In this document: in pieces, positions 17,729-28,566 of the stretch
Position numbering within the stretch: the stretch's first letter is position 1
Layout of the letters: each line of letters starts with the position of its first letter
NCBI RefSeq assembly: GCF_000166055.1
Contig: NC_014664.1
Coordinates: 496,001 to 560,000, forward strand
DNA length: 64,000 nt
Reading direction: 5' to 3'
From: Rhodomicrobium vannielii ATCC 17100
Lineage (GTDB): Bacteria > Pseudomonadota > Alphaproteobacteria > Rhizobiales > Rhodomicrobiaceae
Notes under the pieces: model-generated
Told to the model about the DNA's origin: nothing
The model's input: the letters and a program-made list of their open reading frames with translations, nothing else
Database searches by the model: none
Program-made: the position numbers and the translations under genes

Positions 17729-17796
17729 GTGGAGGAATTTGACATCTGAGCGAGTGGCTCATCGCAACCCAAGCTCAAATGTCAAATTCGCTGCAC
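17729..17796. repeat. Dispersed inverted repeat, copy 3
   Basis: The left arm is GGAATTTGACATCTGAGC, and the right arm is GCTCAAATGTCAAATTCGCT (17773 onwards). The arms agree at most positions. It ends 4 bases before the purC stop codon. A much weaker inverted pair at about 17650-17702 may be a decayed partner. Confidence 0.75.
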
Positions 17797-17799
17797 CAG

Positions 17800-18576
17800 C
17801 TATTTAGATTGCACCAGCACCGGGCCTGACGGCTTCGGCGCGGGGTTGTCGACCAGGATGCCGAGCCGCCTTGCAACCTCGGAGTAGGCTTCGAGAAGCC
17901 CGCCCATGTCGCGGCGGAAGCGGTCCTTGTCGAGTCTGTCCTTCGTCTCAATGTCCCACAGGCGGCAGCAATCGGGGCTGATCTCGTCAGCGAGTACGAT
18001 GCGAACCTGCCCGTCGGGATCGTAAATGCGGCCGAACTCGACCTTGAAGTCGACCAGCCGAATGCCGATGCCGAGGAACAGACCGGAGAGGAAATCGTTG
18101 ATTCGAAGCGCGAGCGCCATCATCTCGTCGATTTCCTGCGGCGCGGCCCAGCCGAACGCGGTGATGTGCTCTTCCGTCACCATCGGGTCGTTCAGCTTGT
18201 CGGCCTTGTAATAGAACTCGATGATGGAGCGCGGAAGCTGCATGCCCTCTTCGAGGCCGAGGCGCGTGCCGAGCGACCCCGCGACGACGTTGCGCACCAC
18301 GACTTCGAGCGGGATGATCTCCACTTCGCGGATCAACTGCTCGCGCATGTTGAGGCGTCGGATGAAGTGCGTCGGCACGCCGATCTCGTTCAAGCGGCTG
18401 AAAATGTACTCGGAAATCCGATTGTTCAGCACGCCCTTGCCTTCGAAGCGCTCATGCTTCTGGGCGTTGAACGCGGTGGCGTCGTCTTTGAAGTGCTGGA
18501 TGAGGGTGCCGGGTTCCGGTCCTTCATAAAGAACCTTCGCCTTTCCCTCGTAGATGCGGCGGCGGCGGTTATTCAT
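17800..18576 (-). CDS. purC: Phosphoribosylaminoimidazole-succinocarboxamide synthase
   Basis: 258 aa SAICAR synthetase, which joins CAIR and aspartate using ATP. The start [19 protein letters not shown] carries the YEGKAK motif, followed by [23 protein letters not shown], the signature [10 protein letters not shown] and [14 protein letters not shown]. The length is standard. A longer upstream frame has no family similarity and is rejected. It begins the leftward purine block and is divergent from the zeta-subunit gene, with about 280 bases between them for promoters. The C-terminal 20 residues ([14 protein letters not shown]) are a non-conserved tail. Confidence 0.97.
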   Translation of the reverse strand: MNNRRRRIYEGKAKVLYEGPEPGTLIQHFKDDATAFNAQKHERFEGKGVLNNRISEYIFSRLNEIGVPTHFIRRLNMREQLIREVEIIPLEVVVRNVVAGSLGTRLGLEEGMQLPRSIIEFYYKADKLNDPMVTEEHITAFGWAAPQEIDEMMALALRINDFLSGLFLGIGIRLVDFKVEFGRIYDPDGQVRIVLADEISPDCCRLWDIETKDRLDKDRFRRDMGGLLEAYSEVARRLGILVDNPAPKPSGPVLVQSK

Positions 18577-18859
18577 GGGAGACCCCCTTCTCGTGAAGGA
18601 AATTATCAGGGCGGATGTCATTTCGGTACTACAAGCGCATATTTGGTGCGTTGTCACGCGTCCACACGAAAACGGCTGGGAAAACGCGCCGCGCGTCCCA
18701 AATCCAGATCGATTCCAAATTCCGCGGGTGGCCATGTTGACTTCGAGCCAGCGAACGCTATCCATGCTACAGTATTCACGCAAGGCATTCATCAAAGATG
18801 GCTTCGCGGGCGCCTCTGTTAAAGGGCCTCGCAAAATGTGGCCGAGGGAGGCTCCGACC

Positions 18860-19183
18860 ATGACGACATTCGACGACCGCGAAAATGCTTTCGAGGCAAA
18901 ATTCGCCCGCGACGAGAATCTGCGCTTCACGGCGACGGCCCGGCGGAATCGCTATCTCGGCGTCTGGGCGGCGGAAAAGCTGGGGCTTTCTGGCCCTGAC
19001 GCCGACGCATACGTCAAGGATGTGATCCGCTCCGACTTTCTGGAGCCGGGCGATGAGGATGTGATCGCAAAAGTTCTGACGGACTTCAAGGCGAAGGGCG
19101 TCCCCGTCGAGGACAAGGAGCTTCGTCGCAAGCTCCTCGAACTGACGGGGCAGGCGCTCGCCGAAATCGAGGCAGGCAAATAG
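18860..19183 (+). CDS. ATPase inhibitor subunit zeta (DUF1476)
   Basis: 107 aa, the standard length of alphaproteobacterial DUF1476 proteins. It begins [16 protein letters not shown], with [23 protein letters not shown] in the middle and four predicted helices. In Paracoccus the zeta subunit binds the F1 part of ATP synthase and blocks ATP hydrolysis. The start was chosen from family length; the upstream extension in the same frame is not conserved. A perfect 11-bp hairpin with a T run follows the gene. It is common in Hyphomicrobiales and supports the taxonomic guess. Confidence 0.93.
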   Translation: MTTFDDRENAFEAKFARDENLRFTATARRNRYLGVWAAEKLGLSGPDADAYVKDVIRSDFLEPGDEDVIAKVLTDFKAKGVPVEDKELRRKLLELTGQALAEIEAGK

Positions 19184-19220
19184 GCTTCGGCGTTCGGAGC
19201 CGAATGCGATCAGGCAGAAC

Positions 19221-19247
19221 AATCCCGCGAGGCGACTCGCGGGATTT

Positions 19248-19248
<1 letters not shown>
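19221..19248. terminator. Rho-independent terminator, probably bidirectional
   Basis: A perfect 11-bp stem (AATCCCGCGAG paired with CTCGCGGGATT) with loop GCGA and a TTTT tail on the plus strand. It lies between two convergent genes, the zeta subunit and the ferredoxin reductase. Confidence 0.85.
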
Positions 19249-20655
<1,407 letters not shown>

Positions 20656-21102
20656 GCCCGCAATCCCTTGGCGTGTTCTTGTGTGTAGGAAAGATGGGTA
20701 AAGATTCACGGGAGCCAATCGGGCGGTTGCGCGATTGAGGCTGGATAGCCCGCTCAAGTGCTGAGGTTGTCCTCCACCGAAAAAAAAACCTGTGGTTTTC
20801 TAGCACGAGCCGCTTCGGCCTTCATCATCGCGGATCGAATCGCACTATGACACTGGATAAATACGCGTTGTTTCAGTGGAAAAGTTGCGGTGTTTCATTA
20901 AAAATGTGTGTCTTCAGGTAATCTTTTTTTAGCCTCAAAAGTCCGCTAGCCATGCTATCGGATGGGAATTTCGTGACGTTTATCGAAGCGGTTTTTGAGG
21001 GGCTATGACGATCTGCCTGGAGTCGATGCGTAGCGTCGTAAGATGTGTTTTTTACGACGCAGGCGGAATCTCGGTCACACCACATGCTGTCAGGACGGCC
21101 TG

Positions 21103-24100
21103 ATGAGTCAAAAACAAGCGATCTCTCAGACGCCGATCGACCTCAAGCCTGAGGACGAGGCGAAAGAAAAGGTCTCCGGCGGCAACGCTCCCGAAAAGAA
21201 TTCGGCTGTCCAAGGGTCGGACGCTCGTCCGCCCGCGAACCGCGACGGTCAGCAGCCTGGCCCGCGCGGTGGCCAGCCGCGCCGCATGCAGGCGGATTCA
21301 GAGGACAATACCGTCCACATCTCGTCCAACGCTCCCGCCCGCTCGGGCGGCGCGAAGCGGGTCGCTGCTCGCCCGGCGAACGATGACATGCCGTCCATTG
21401 GCGGCCTCATCTACGCCCTGCAACAGAGGCCATCGCGTTCTCCATTCCTGATCGCGCTCGTCGCGTCGGGCGTTTGGTTCGCGCTTGGCATGCTCGTGTC
21501 GTGGGCCGTTTTCCAGAAGAGCTTCGACGGCGCGGAAACCACGGCGGACATGATCGCGAACCCGGCCGTCTTCGGCGTGGTCGCCACGGTCGTGATCCCG
21601 ATCGCGTTATTCTGGTTTCTCGCCATCCTCGTCTGGCGTGCGCAGGAACTGCGCCTCATGTCGTCGGCGATGACCGAGGTCGCGGTGCGCCTCGCCGAGC
21701 CTGACCGCATGGCGGAGCAGTCGGTTGCGTCGCTGGGCCAGACGGTCCGTCGTCAGGTCGCGGCGATGAACGACGCTATTTCCCGCGCGCTCGGCCGTGC
21801 CGGCGAACTGGAAGCCCTCGTTCATAATGAAGTCGCGGCGCTCGAACGCTCTTACACCGAGAACGAAAACCGCATCCGCAATCTCATCAATGAGCTTGCG
21901 AGCGAACGCGAGGCGCTGGCGAACAACAGCGAGCGCGTCAGCGAGGCGTTGCGCGGCATCGGCACGCAGGTGACTCGCGAGATAACCGCCGCCAGCGAAA
22001 AGGCGACGCAGTCACTCGGCCACGCCAGCAACACCATGTCGGAGGCGTTCGCGACCCGAGGCCAGAAGATCACCGCCGCTGTGACGGCAGCGGGCGTAGC
22101 CATCGACGAAAAGCTCGCGGAACGCGGCGCACGGATCACGGACCAGCTTACGAAGCATGGCGCGCAGGCTGCGGAAGCGCTGCGCATTTCGAGCCTCGAA
22201 GTCACGCGCGCCATTCAGGAGACATCGGACCGCACGGCGGCCGCGATTTCCGCCAAGGGCAACAGCCTCGTGACCTCGGTCATCGGCATGAGCGAGCGCG
22301 TGGGCCGCGAAATTCCTGTGCTCCTCGAAAAGCTCGGCACGGAGCAGACGCGCCTTAGCGGCATCATCGACGGCGCGACGCGGAACCTTGCCGCGCTCGA
22401 AACAGCGCTTGCCGAGAAGACGCAGTCTCTCGACGCTACGCTTACCGACAAGACCTCCGTGCTTCAGACCGTGCTGAGCGAGCATTCGCGCTCGATCGAC
22501 ACGACGCTGGCCGAGCGCATTCAGGGTCTTGAGACGATCCTATCTCGCCGCACGCACAATTTCGAAGTCAACCTGTCGGAGCGCGCCAAGCAGCTCGACC
22601 AGGCACTCGCGGCACGTACGCAGGCGCTCGAAACGTCGGTCGGGAAGCATTCGACGAATATCCGCGAGACCCTGGACAAGCACTCCGGGTCGATGGAGCA
22701 CATGCTCGCGCGGCAGGCGTCGTCCATCGAGCGCGCGGTCACGTCGAGCTCCGTCAATATCCAGCGCGCGGTCGAGGAACTGGCTGTCCGCTCGAACAGC
22801 GGCTCCGAAGCTCTGACAAATCAGGCGCGCGTGCTCAAGGAAGTGTCCGCGAACCTCGTGTCGCAGCTCGGCGGCCTCACGAAGCGCTTCGAGGATCAGG
22901 GCAACGCACTTGCCACAGCGTCACGCACCTTCGAAATGTCGAACGCAAAAGTCGACACGATGATGGAGCACCGGCAGGTCGCCTTCACAAAGTTGATGGA
23001 GACCCTGTCCACCCGTGCGACCGAACTCGACCGCATGATGAACAGCTACTCCAACATGCTGGAGCAGTCCCTCAGTCAGGCAGAGCTACGCGCGCGCAAG
23101 GTGACTGAGCTTCTGGCCAAGGATTCGGCCGAAAAGTCTCAGGTGGCCATCCGCGAAATTGAGCGGCTCCGCGTCGATGCTCAGGAGCACACGCAGAAGG
23201 CCGTGTCCGAGTTGCAGGCCAACTTCACGTCGCTCTCGGATCAGGTTTCGAGCCAGCTTACCGCGCTGTCTTCTAAGTTCTCCGATACGACGCGCGTGGT
23301 TCGCGACAATACGCGACGTGCAACCGTCGATCTCGAAACGGCACAGAACGAGCTGCAGCGCCACGCGAAGGGCTTGCCGGAAACGGCAAAGCAAAGCGCT
23401 GGCGCGATGCGGCGGGCTCTTCAGGATCAGCTTTCGGCGCTCGACGCGCTTTCCGATCTCGCCAACCGTCATGCCTATTCAAGCGCGGTCTCCACGCCCG
23501 ACAGGCGCGAGCCGGTTCAGCAGCAACAACTGCCGCCACAGCAGCAACAAGACCCTTCGTTCGGAGCGCAGCGTCAGGGCTACGACTTCGGTCAGCCGCC
23601 GTCTGAAAAGGCCCTTTGGCCAGAGCAGCCGCCAGCGCGCCAGGCTCTGCCCGATCCCGTTCCCGTCCCTCCCCAGCCGCAACCGCAGCCCGTGCAGACT
23701 GTCTATCAGGAGCCTCCCGCAGCTGAGCGGCGCGGTAGCTGGAGCCTCGGCGATTTGCTCGCCCGTGCCTCCGAAGACGACGGCAGCTTCTTCGACAAGG
23801 ACGAACAGGCAGGGCTTCCCGGTTCCTTCGCACCGCGTCCCGCCGCCGCTCCTCAAGCGGCAGATTTTAGCTCCGACTTCACGATGGGCGACATCGCGGC
23901 GTGCATCGACGAGCGGCGTGTGATGGAAGTTTGGCAGCGCCTGAAGCGTGGCGAAACGGAAATCCTCAAGCAGCGAGGCTTTTACAACCGTCAGGCGCAG
24001 GGCGTCGTCGACCGCGTTCTGCGTCGCTACGAGACAGACAAGACGTTCCGCTCCATCGTCGAGCGCTACCTCGGCGACTTCGAGAAGATGCTTCAGGATC

Positions 24101-24207
24101 TGAGCCGCAGCGACCCGCGCGGTGGCAGCGTGCAGTCGAGGCTTGCTTCGGAAGAAGGACGCATCTATTTCGTGCTGTCGCACATCAGCGGACGACTCGG
24201 CGGCTAG
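21103..24207 (+). CDS. Large coiled-coil membrane protein (alphaproteobacterial kinesin-like annotation)
   Basis: 1,034 aa from MSQKQAISQTPIDL. The first 110 residues are polar and disordered. Two membrane helices follow (about 115-138, LIALVASGVWFALGMLVSWA, and about 155-178, VATVVIPIALFWFLAILVW). Residues about 185-800 are a very long helical region with recurring ten- to eleven-residue units such as LxTVLSEHSRSIDTTLAER, like apolipoprotein or chemoreceptor coiled coils. A proline/glutamine-rich linker leads to a conserved C-terminal globular domain (MGDIAACIDERRVMEVWQRL to the end). Such proteins are often labelled kinesin in Hyphomicrobiales but have no motor domain. A role in the cell envelope or cell pole is plausible only. 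Confidence 0.8.
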   Translation: MSQKQAISQTPIDLKPEDEAKEKVSGGNAPEKNSAVQGSDARPPANRDGQQPGPRGGQPRRMQADSEDNTVHISSNAPARSGGAKRVAARPANDDMPSIGGLIYALQQRPSRSPFLIALVASGVWFALGMLVSWAVFQKSFDGAETTADMIANPAVFGVVATVVIPIALFWFLAILVWRAQELRLMSSAMTEVAVRLAEPDRMAEQSVASLGQTVRRQVAAMNDAISRALGRAGELEALVHNEVAALERSYTENENRIRNLINELASEREALANNSERVSEALRGIGTQVTREITAASEKATQSLGHASNTMSEAFATRGQKITAAVTAAGVAIDEKLAERGARITDQLTKHGAQAAEALRISSLEVTRAIQETSDRTAAAISAKGNSLVTSVIGMSERVGREIPVLLEKLGTEQTRLSGIIDGATRNLAALETALAEKTQSLDATLTDKTSVLQTVLSEHSRSIDTTLAERIQGLETILSRRTHNFEVNLSERAKQLDQALAARTQALETSVGKHSTNIRETLDKHSGSMEHMLARQASSIERAVTSSSVNIQRAVEELAVRSNSGSEALTNQARVLKEVSANLVSQLGGLTKRFEDQGNALATASRTFEMSNAKVDTMMEHRQVAFTKLMETLSTRATELDRMMNSYSNMLEQSLSQAELRARKVTELLAKDSAEKSQVAIREIERLRVDAQEHTQKAVSELQANFTSLSDQVSSQLTALSSKFSDTTRVVRDNTRRATVDLETAQNELQRHAKGLPETAKQSAGAMRRALQDQLSALDALSDLANRHAYSSAVSTPDRREPVQQQQLPPQQQQDPSFGAQRQGYDFGQPPSEKALWPEQPPARQALPDPVPVPPQPQPQPVQTVYQEPPAAERRGSWSLGDLLARASEDDGSFFDKDEQAGLPGSFAPRPAAAPQAADFSSDFTMGDIAACIDERRVMEVWQRLKRGETEILKQRGFYNRQAQGVVDRVLRRYETDKTFRSIVERYLGDFEKMLQDLSRSDPRGGSVQSRLASEEGRIYFVLSHISGRLGG

Positions 24208-24264
24208 AACGACGCGGAGCCAGAAGCGGCACAACGCTCATCCGACTGGTGAGCGGATATTTCG

Positions 24265-24298
24265 GGCGCGGGGTCGGAACGATCTCCGCGCCTTTTTT
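24265..24298 (+). terminator. Rho-independent terminator
   Basis: The stem GGCGCGG (24265-24271) pairs with CCGCGCC (24286-24292) and is followed by six T residues. It terminates the large coiled-coil gene. Confidence 0.8.
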
Positions 24299-24505
24299 GC
24301 GACCTGTTTCGTCCCCTGCTGTTGAGGAAGGGGCGCATCTCATCGCGCGGCAACCCGACGCTGCAACGGCGCACCCGAGTCATCATGCCCACCCCGCCGA
24401 GCGCCACCAAAAGACCCCTACCTTCCGCTGTTTCGCCCCAGTCGCACCCTTTTCGCGGAGCACTTTGCCGGCGTGTTCATCACTGCAATTGCCTGGATCG
24501 AAACC

Positions 24506-26503
24506 ATGAAACCGATAATCGTAGCCGCAATATTCGCAGGACTTTCCACCATGGCGGAAGCGTCGGAACTGCCCCTGAAACGAGTCGTGTTGTCTTCGAG
24601 CGGGCTCGCTCAATTCACCCATGCGGGCGAGGTGGCTCCGGGCGCGGCCTTGTCGCTCCCCGTTCGTGTCGATCAGGTCGACGACGTGCTGAAGAGCCTC
24701 ACCCTGTTCGCGGCACCGGGGACGCTCGGGGCCGTAAGCCTGCCCGGCAAGACGCCGCTCGCCGAACTCTTCCGCGATCTCCCGTTCGATCAGTCCGCGC
24801 TCGCGTCGCAAGCCGCGCTCCTCAACGCGCTGGTCGGCGCGGAGGTCGAAATTGAAGGCAGTGTGAATGCCGCAGGCCGCATCTTCCGCGTCGAAGACGA
24901 AGCGGCACAGCTTCCCAATAATGGCGGCGTCGTCAACCGCCATCGCCTCACGCTGCTGACGCCCAAAGGCATGGTTCAGGCGATCCTCGAAGACCTCACC
25001 GCGCTGCGCTTCGCCGATCCCGCGACACGCGCACAGGTGGACAAGGCGCTGACCGGCCTCGCGGGCAACCGCGCCAAGGATCTGCGCACGCTTTCGATCT
25101 CGCTGACAGGCGACGCGAAGGCGGCGGCGTTCAGCTATGTGGTCGCCGCGCCGGTGTGGAAGACGGCCTATCGACTCGTGCTGCCGAAGGATGGCGGCAA
25201 GGCGCGCCTGCAAGGTTGGGGCGTGCTCGAAAACCTCACCGGCGGCGACTGGAAGGACGTGGAACTGACGCTCGTGTCAGGCAATCCGGTCGCGCTGAAG
25301 CAGCAGCTCTACACCGCTGTTTTCGTTGACCGGCCGGAAATTCCGGTCTCGGCTGGGGTGCGCATCGTGCCGAAGAAGGATGAAGCCGAGGCGCGCAAGT
25401 CTTTGCGTTCGGGCGCTCCGGCTTATCGCGCTGCGCCCGCGCCGATGGCCGCCATGGAAAAAGCCGATGGCGAGGCGGACCTTTATGTCCCGCAGACCAT
25501 GGGCTCGGCCGCGCAGGCCCCCGAAGCCGAGGAAGCCGCCACGCAGGTGCTTTATCGTTTCCCCGGCAAGGTGACGCTTGCCTCCGGCTCGACGCTGATG
25601 GTGCCCTTCGTCGATGCGGATGTCAGCGCGTCCCGCACCTTCATCTATCAGCGTGACACGAACGAACGTCATCCGCTGGCGGCAGTGCGCCTCACGAATG
25701 ATGGCGCTTCGGCGCTGCCTGGCGGCATCATCACCGCGTTCGAGTCGGGCAGCGACGGCGCGGCGAACTTCGCAGGCGACGCGCAGCTTCCGCTTCTGCC
25801 GAAGGGAGCGACGCGCTTCGTGACCTTCGCGCTCGACGGCCGCACCGACATTCGCCGCATCGACCATGGCGTGACGCGTGCCCGTCTCGGCAAGGCGGTC
25901 GGCGGCACGCTGACGCTGACCACCAAATCGCGCTGGGCCATCGACTACGAAATCACGCCGCCCGCCACCGAAGACCGCGAGGTGATCATCGACGAGCCGC
26001 GCGCCGATGGGTGGAAGCCGCTGGCCGATACGAAGGATATCGAGGAGACCGCGACGCGGCTTCGCCAAAAGGTGAGCGCGCCCGCGGGCAAAACGACGCG
26101 GACGACGCTATCGCGCGAGCGCGTCGATTTCCAAACCGTGGTGCTCACGTCGCTTTCGCCCGACGAGATCGTGGCGACGCTTTCGGGGCTGGAAAATGCG
26201 TCGCCCGCGCTGAAAGACACGGTTGCGAAGCTCGGCGTCGTCGTCGACACCCTCGCGAAGCTGAACAGCCGCAAAGACGAAATCGACGGCGAGCGCAAGA
26301 AGATCGCCGACGATCAGGACCGCATCCGCAAGAACCTCGCGAGCGTAGGGCAGGGGACAGATCTCGGGCGCCGCTATCTCGATCTCCTGAAAACCCAGGA
26401 AGACAGGCTTGCGGCGTTTTCGACCGAAGAACGGAAGATCGAAGGCGACATTGCCGCCGCCAATCGCAAGGCCGAGGACATCGCGCAAGCGCTCGTGCTG
26501 TAA
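24506..26503 (+). CDS. DUF4139 domain-containing secreted protein
   Basis: 665 aa from MKPIIVAAIFAGLSTMAEASE, a Sec signal peptide probably cleaved after AEA. The N-terminal third begins LPLKRVVLSSSGLAQFTHAG, and the middle region with YVVAAPVWKTAYRLVLPKDG, WGVLENLTGGDWKDVELTLVSGNP and QVLYRFPGKVTLASGSTLMVP matches DUF4139 (MuiA-like) proteins. The C-terminal 110 residues form a coiled coil (KDEIDGERKKIADDQDRIRK). The family is found in bacteria and eukaryotes without an established biochemical role. The protein is probably periplasmic. It stands alone between two plus-strand genes, with its own upstream gap after a terminator. Confidence 0.85.
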   Translation: MKPIIVAAIFAGLSTMAEASELPLKRVVLSSSGLAQFTHAGEVAPGAALSLPVRVDQVDDVLKSLTLFAAPGTLGAVSLPGKTPLAELFRDLPFDQSALASQAALLNALVGAEVEIEGSVNAAGRIFRVEDEAAQLPNNGGVVNRHRLTLLTPKGMVQAILEDLTALRFADPATRAQVDKALTGLAGNRAKDLRTLSISLTGDAKAAAFSYVVAAPVWKTAYRLVLPKDGGKARLQGWGVLENLTGGDWKDVELTLVSGNPVALKQQLYTAVFVDRPEIPVSAGVRIVPKKDEAEARKSLRSGAPAYRAAPAPMAAMEKADGEADLYVPQTMGSAAQAPEAEEAATQVLYRFPGKVTLASGSTLMVPFVDADVSASRTFIYQRDTNERHPLAAVRLTNDGASALPGGIITAFESGSDGAANFAGDAQLPLLPKGATRFVTFALDGRTDIRRIDHGVTRARLGKAVGGTLTLTTKSRWAIDYEITPPATEDREVIIDEPRADGWKPLADTKDIEETATRLRQKVSAPAGKTTRTTLSRERVDFQTVVLTSLSPDEIVATLSGLENASPALKDTVAKLGVVVDTLAKLNSRKDEIDGERKKIADDQDRIRKNLASVGQGTDLGRRYLDLLKTQEDRLAAFSTEERKIEGDIAAANRKAEDIAQALVL

Positions 26504-26730
26504 CGCGAGGCCTGCGTGCTTCACGAGGCGCGGGGCCTAAATCAAAAATTCTGGCGGAACGGGATCGCTTCGGCTCAATGTCGGAGCGATTCCCCGCCAA
26601 ATGCCGCGCGGTTACGGTCTGGGAGGGTTTAGGCGGCTTCTGCCACGCGCCGATCTCATCCGATCGCGGGATGTGTGACGGGCCCGGTTTGGATAGGCTG
26701 ATTGGAAGCCGCACGTTGGGGGACACTTCC

Positions 26731-27177
26731 ATGAAATGCATTTTGCCGCGGACGATGCCTTATCCGAAGATAGCCGCGACGGTGTTGGGCGCGCTTGCCG
26801 TTGCCGTCGTTTTTTGTGCGGGGTGTTCGAAAGCGACAGCCGAGACGATCGACGTTTACGACGATCACGGTGGATCGGTGGTGGCATACGATCAACGCTG
26901 GGCCGGGCTCGCGCGGCGGGGCGTGAATGTCCGCATCATTGGTCCGTGTCAATCGGCCTGTACCGTGCTTCTGCGCCATATACCGCGCAGTCGTATCTGT
27001 GTCACGCCTGCCGCGTCTTTCGGCTTTCATCTCGCCAAAAGGCAGCGAGGCACTGACATTCTGCGAGCAGGCTATGCGCCCGATATCATGGGCTGGATCA
27101 ACCGTCATGGCGGCCTCACGCCCGATTTCATCTGGATGAGCGCGCCGGATACGTACCGCTTTTTCCGCAAGTGCTAG
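26731..27177 (+). CDS. Secreted ClpP-like/periplasmic protein (COG3904-like)
   Basis: 148 aa from MKCILPRTMPYPKIA. It has a hydrophobic signal segment (TVLGALAVAVVFCAGCSKATA) that could be a lipoprotein signal, although the lipobox is poor, or an ordinary one cleaved before ETIDVYDD. The body has GGSVVAYDQRWAGLARRGVNV and GPCQSACTVLL, matching the ClpP-like fold of predicted periplasmic proteins, where the CxSAC serine is the expected nucleophile position. A later PAASFGFHLA segment also fits. No partner genes are evident. An upstream hairpin at 26553-26598 (arms GGATCGCT and AGCGATTCC) lies in the 227-base gap. Confidence 0.65.
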   Translation: MKCILPRTMPYPKIAATVLGALAVAVVFCAGCSKATAETIDVYDDHGGSVVAYDQRWAGLARRGVNVRIIGPCQSACTVLLRHIPRSRICVTPAASFGFHLAKRQRGTDILRAGYAPDIMGWINRHGGLTPDFIWMSAPDTYRFFRKC

Positions 27178-27410
27178 AGCAGTGAATGTTACGATTCGCG
27201 CCCGCTGGCGGCACAGTCATCTTGGTTGCTCGTGCTTGACGCGCGCATAATTCTGCTTGAGCGCGTATGGCAACGTGGACCAACCGTATGCGCCAGAGCA
27301 CTGGGGTATGATCCGCAAAAGCGGACAATCTCGCGCAAACAAAGACCTGGCGTGCGATAACGAGCGTTGCCGGAGCATACCGGCGTCAGTTTGCGCGGCT
27401 GAGACCTGCG

Positions 27411-28127
27411 TCAAGCCTCGACTTGCGACGCGGCACCGTCATTCGGCAACAGGCCGGGCAGGCGCGGCACCTGCACGCCGATCATGCTTTCGCGCGTGAC
27501 GAGGGCGGCAAGGTCTTCTTCCAGAAAGGCTTCGCTTCCGGCGGGCCGCATCGGCAGGACGAGATAGACGTGGTCCGCCGCCGCATCGTGGACGCGCACC
27601 TCGACATAGCTCGGGATGTCCGCGCCGAATTCCGCGAGCACCTGGCGCGGCTCACGCACGGCGCGGCTTCTGTACGCGGCGCTCTCGTACCACGCAGGCG
27701 CACGGCCAAGCAGCGCGCGTGGAAAGGATACGCCGAGCGAGGACACGACGAGATTATGCAGATGCGGCGTGTTTTCCACGACGATGAGCCGCCCCGGCCC
27801 CGCGTCACAATCGAACTCGCGCGCGGCGAGGTTGGCGTTCTCGAAAAGCCGCGCCTTGAAGCCAGGATCGACCCAGGCGCGGGCGATGAGCCGCGCGCCA
27901 TAGGCGGGTGAACCTGCGTCGAGCGCTTCGACGGCACGCTGAATGTCGACGGCCTTGATCAGGCCCTTCGCGATGAGCAACTCGCTCAACGCCGCTTCGA
28001 GCGCTTCGTAATAGCCAAGCGGAGCAACTGTCGATGTTGTCGCGATCGCCCGCGACGTTGAACCGTGCTCAGGCCCGGCGCTTCCGCCGACCCGGCGCAA
28101 CCCTACGATACCAAGGAAGTTGATCAT
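27411..28127 (-). CDS. Nitrile hydratase alpha/thiocyanate hydrolase gamma-like protein lacking metal cysteines
   Basis: 238 aa. Most of the chain follows the nitrile hydratase alpha fold: RLIARAWVDPGFKARLFENA, VVENTPHLHNLVV, YRSRAVREPRQVLAEFG, then VYLVLPMRPAGSE and LAALVTRESMIGV. In active enzymes the next residues after HN-VV are VCTLCSC, whose three cysteines (two oxidised) bind Fe or Co. Here residues 129-134 are SSLGVS, so all three ligands are gone. The codons were checked directly (27726-27743). The start overlaps the beta-C-like gene by 59 bases. The protein cannot bind metal in the known way; it may be a structural paralogue or have another activity. Confidence 0.8.
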   Translation of the reverse strand: MINFLGIVGLRRVGGSAGPEHGSTSRAIATTSTVAPLGYYEALEAALSELLIAKGLIKAVDIQRAVEALDAGSPAYGARLIARAWVDPGFKARLFENANLAAREFDCDAGPGRLIVVENTPHLHNLVVSSLGVSFPRALLGRAPAWYESAAYRSRAVREPRQVLAEFGADIPSYVEVRVHDAAADHVYLVLPMRPAGSEAFLEEDLAALVTRESMIGVQVPRLPGLLPNDGAASQVEA

Positions 28128-28566
28128 CGGTCTTGTCTTTCGGATTGAGCGTCAGCCAGTGCTCGAACAGCTCGATTTCGAGAGTATCGTTCGGCGGGCC
28201 CTTATAGTCGGGCCACAGGTCGACCTGCCGGAACCGCACCCGATAGAGCATCTTCTTCGGCGTGAAGCGGCCATAGGCGATGTCGTCGGGGTTGAGGAAT
28301 TCGCCGAGCGCGCGCGAGATGGTACCTTTGGCGCCCATGACGTAACGCGGCGTGCGGGTATAGGCCGGGCCGATCACGCGGCGCACATGGACGGTGTCGC
28401 CGGTGCCGAAGCGCGGCTCGTTGCCCTTGATGACCGGCAGCATCGAAGGCGCGACGGGCACCAGCACCGCCGGTGTCTCCGCTTCTGCCGAGGCGTCGGA
28501 AGGGACTTCGTTATCGGTGATGATCGTCTGGCTCATGATCGTCTGGCTCATGGTCGTCTGGCTCAT
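28069..28566 (-). CDS. Nitrile hydratase beta C-terminal/thiocyanate hydrolase alpha-like subunit
   Basis: 165 aa. After a variable N-terminus the SH3-like barrel of nitrile hydratase beta appears: FGTGDTVHVRRVIGPAYTRT, PRYVMGAKGTISRALGEFLNPD, LYRVRFRQVDLWPD and NDTLEIELFEHWL. In thiocyanate hydrolase this domain is the separate ScnA subunit. The start region is a triplicated 15-bp repeat giving MSQTTMSQTIMSQTI, so three in-frame ATG codons are possible starts. The gene overlaps the upstream beta-N-like gene by ATGA and the downstream alpha-like gene by 59 bases, so expression is tightly coupled. Confidence 0.8.
   Translation of the reverse strand: MSQTTMSQTIMSQTIITDNEVPSDASAEAETPAVLVPVAPSMLPVIKGNEPRFGTGDTVHVRRVIGPAYTRTPRYVMGAKGTISRALGEFLNPDDIAYGRFTPKKMLYRVRFRQVDLWPDYKGPPNDTLEIELFEHWLTLNPKDKTDDQLPWYRRVAPGRRKRRA
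28521..28565. repeat. Triplicated 15-bp tandem repeat at a start codon
   Basis: Three units of TGATCGTCTGGCTCA (the third with one change) encode repeated MSQTI at the N-terminus of the ScnA-like protein. Copy-number change would keep the frame and add or remove alternative start codons. Confidence 0.85.

Noticed and set aside
23479-24234. Minus-strand frame of 251 codons under the coiled-coil gene
   Set aside because: It is leucine/arginine-rich with no motif, antisense to the C-terminal part of the coiled-coil gene.
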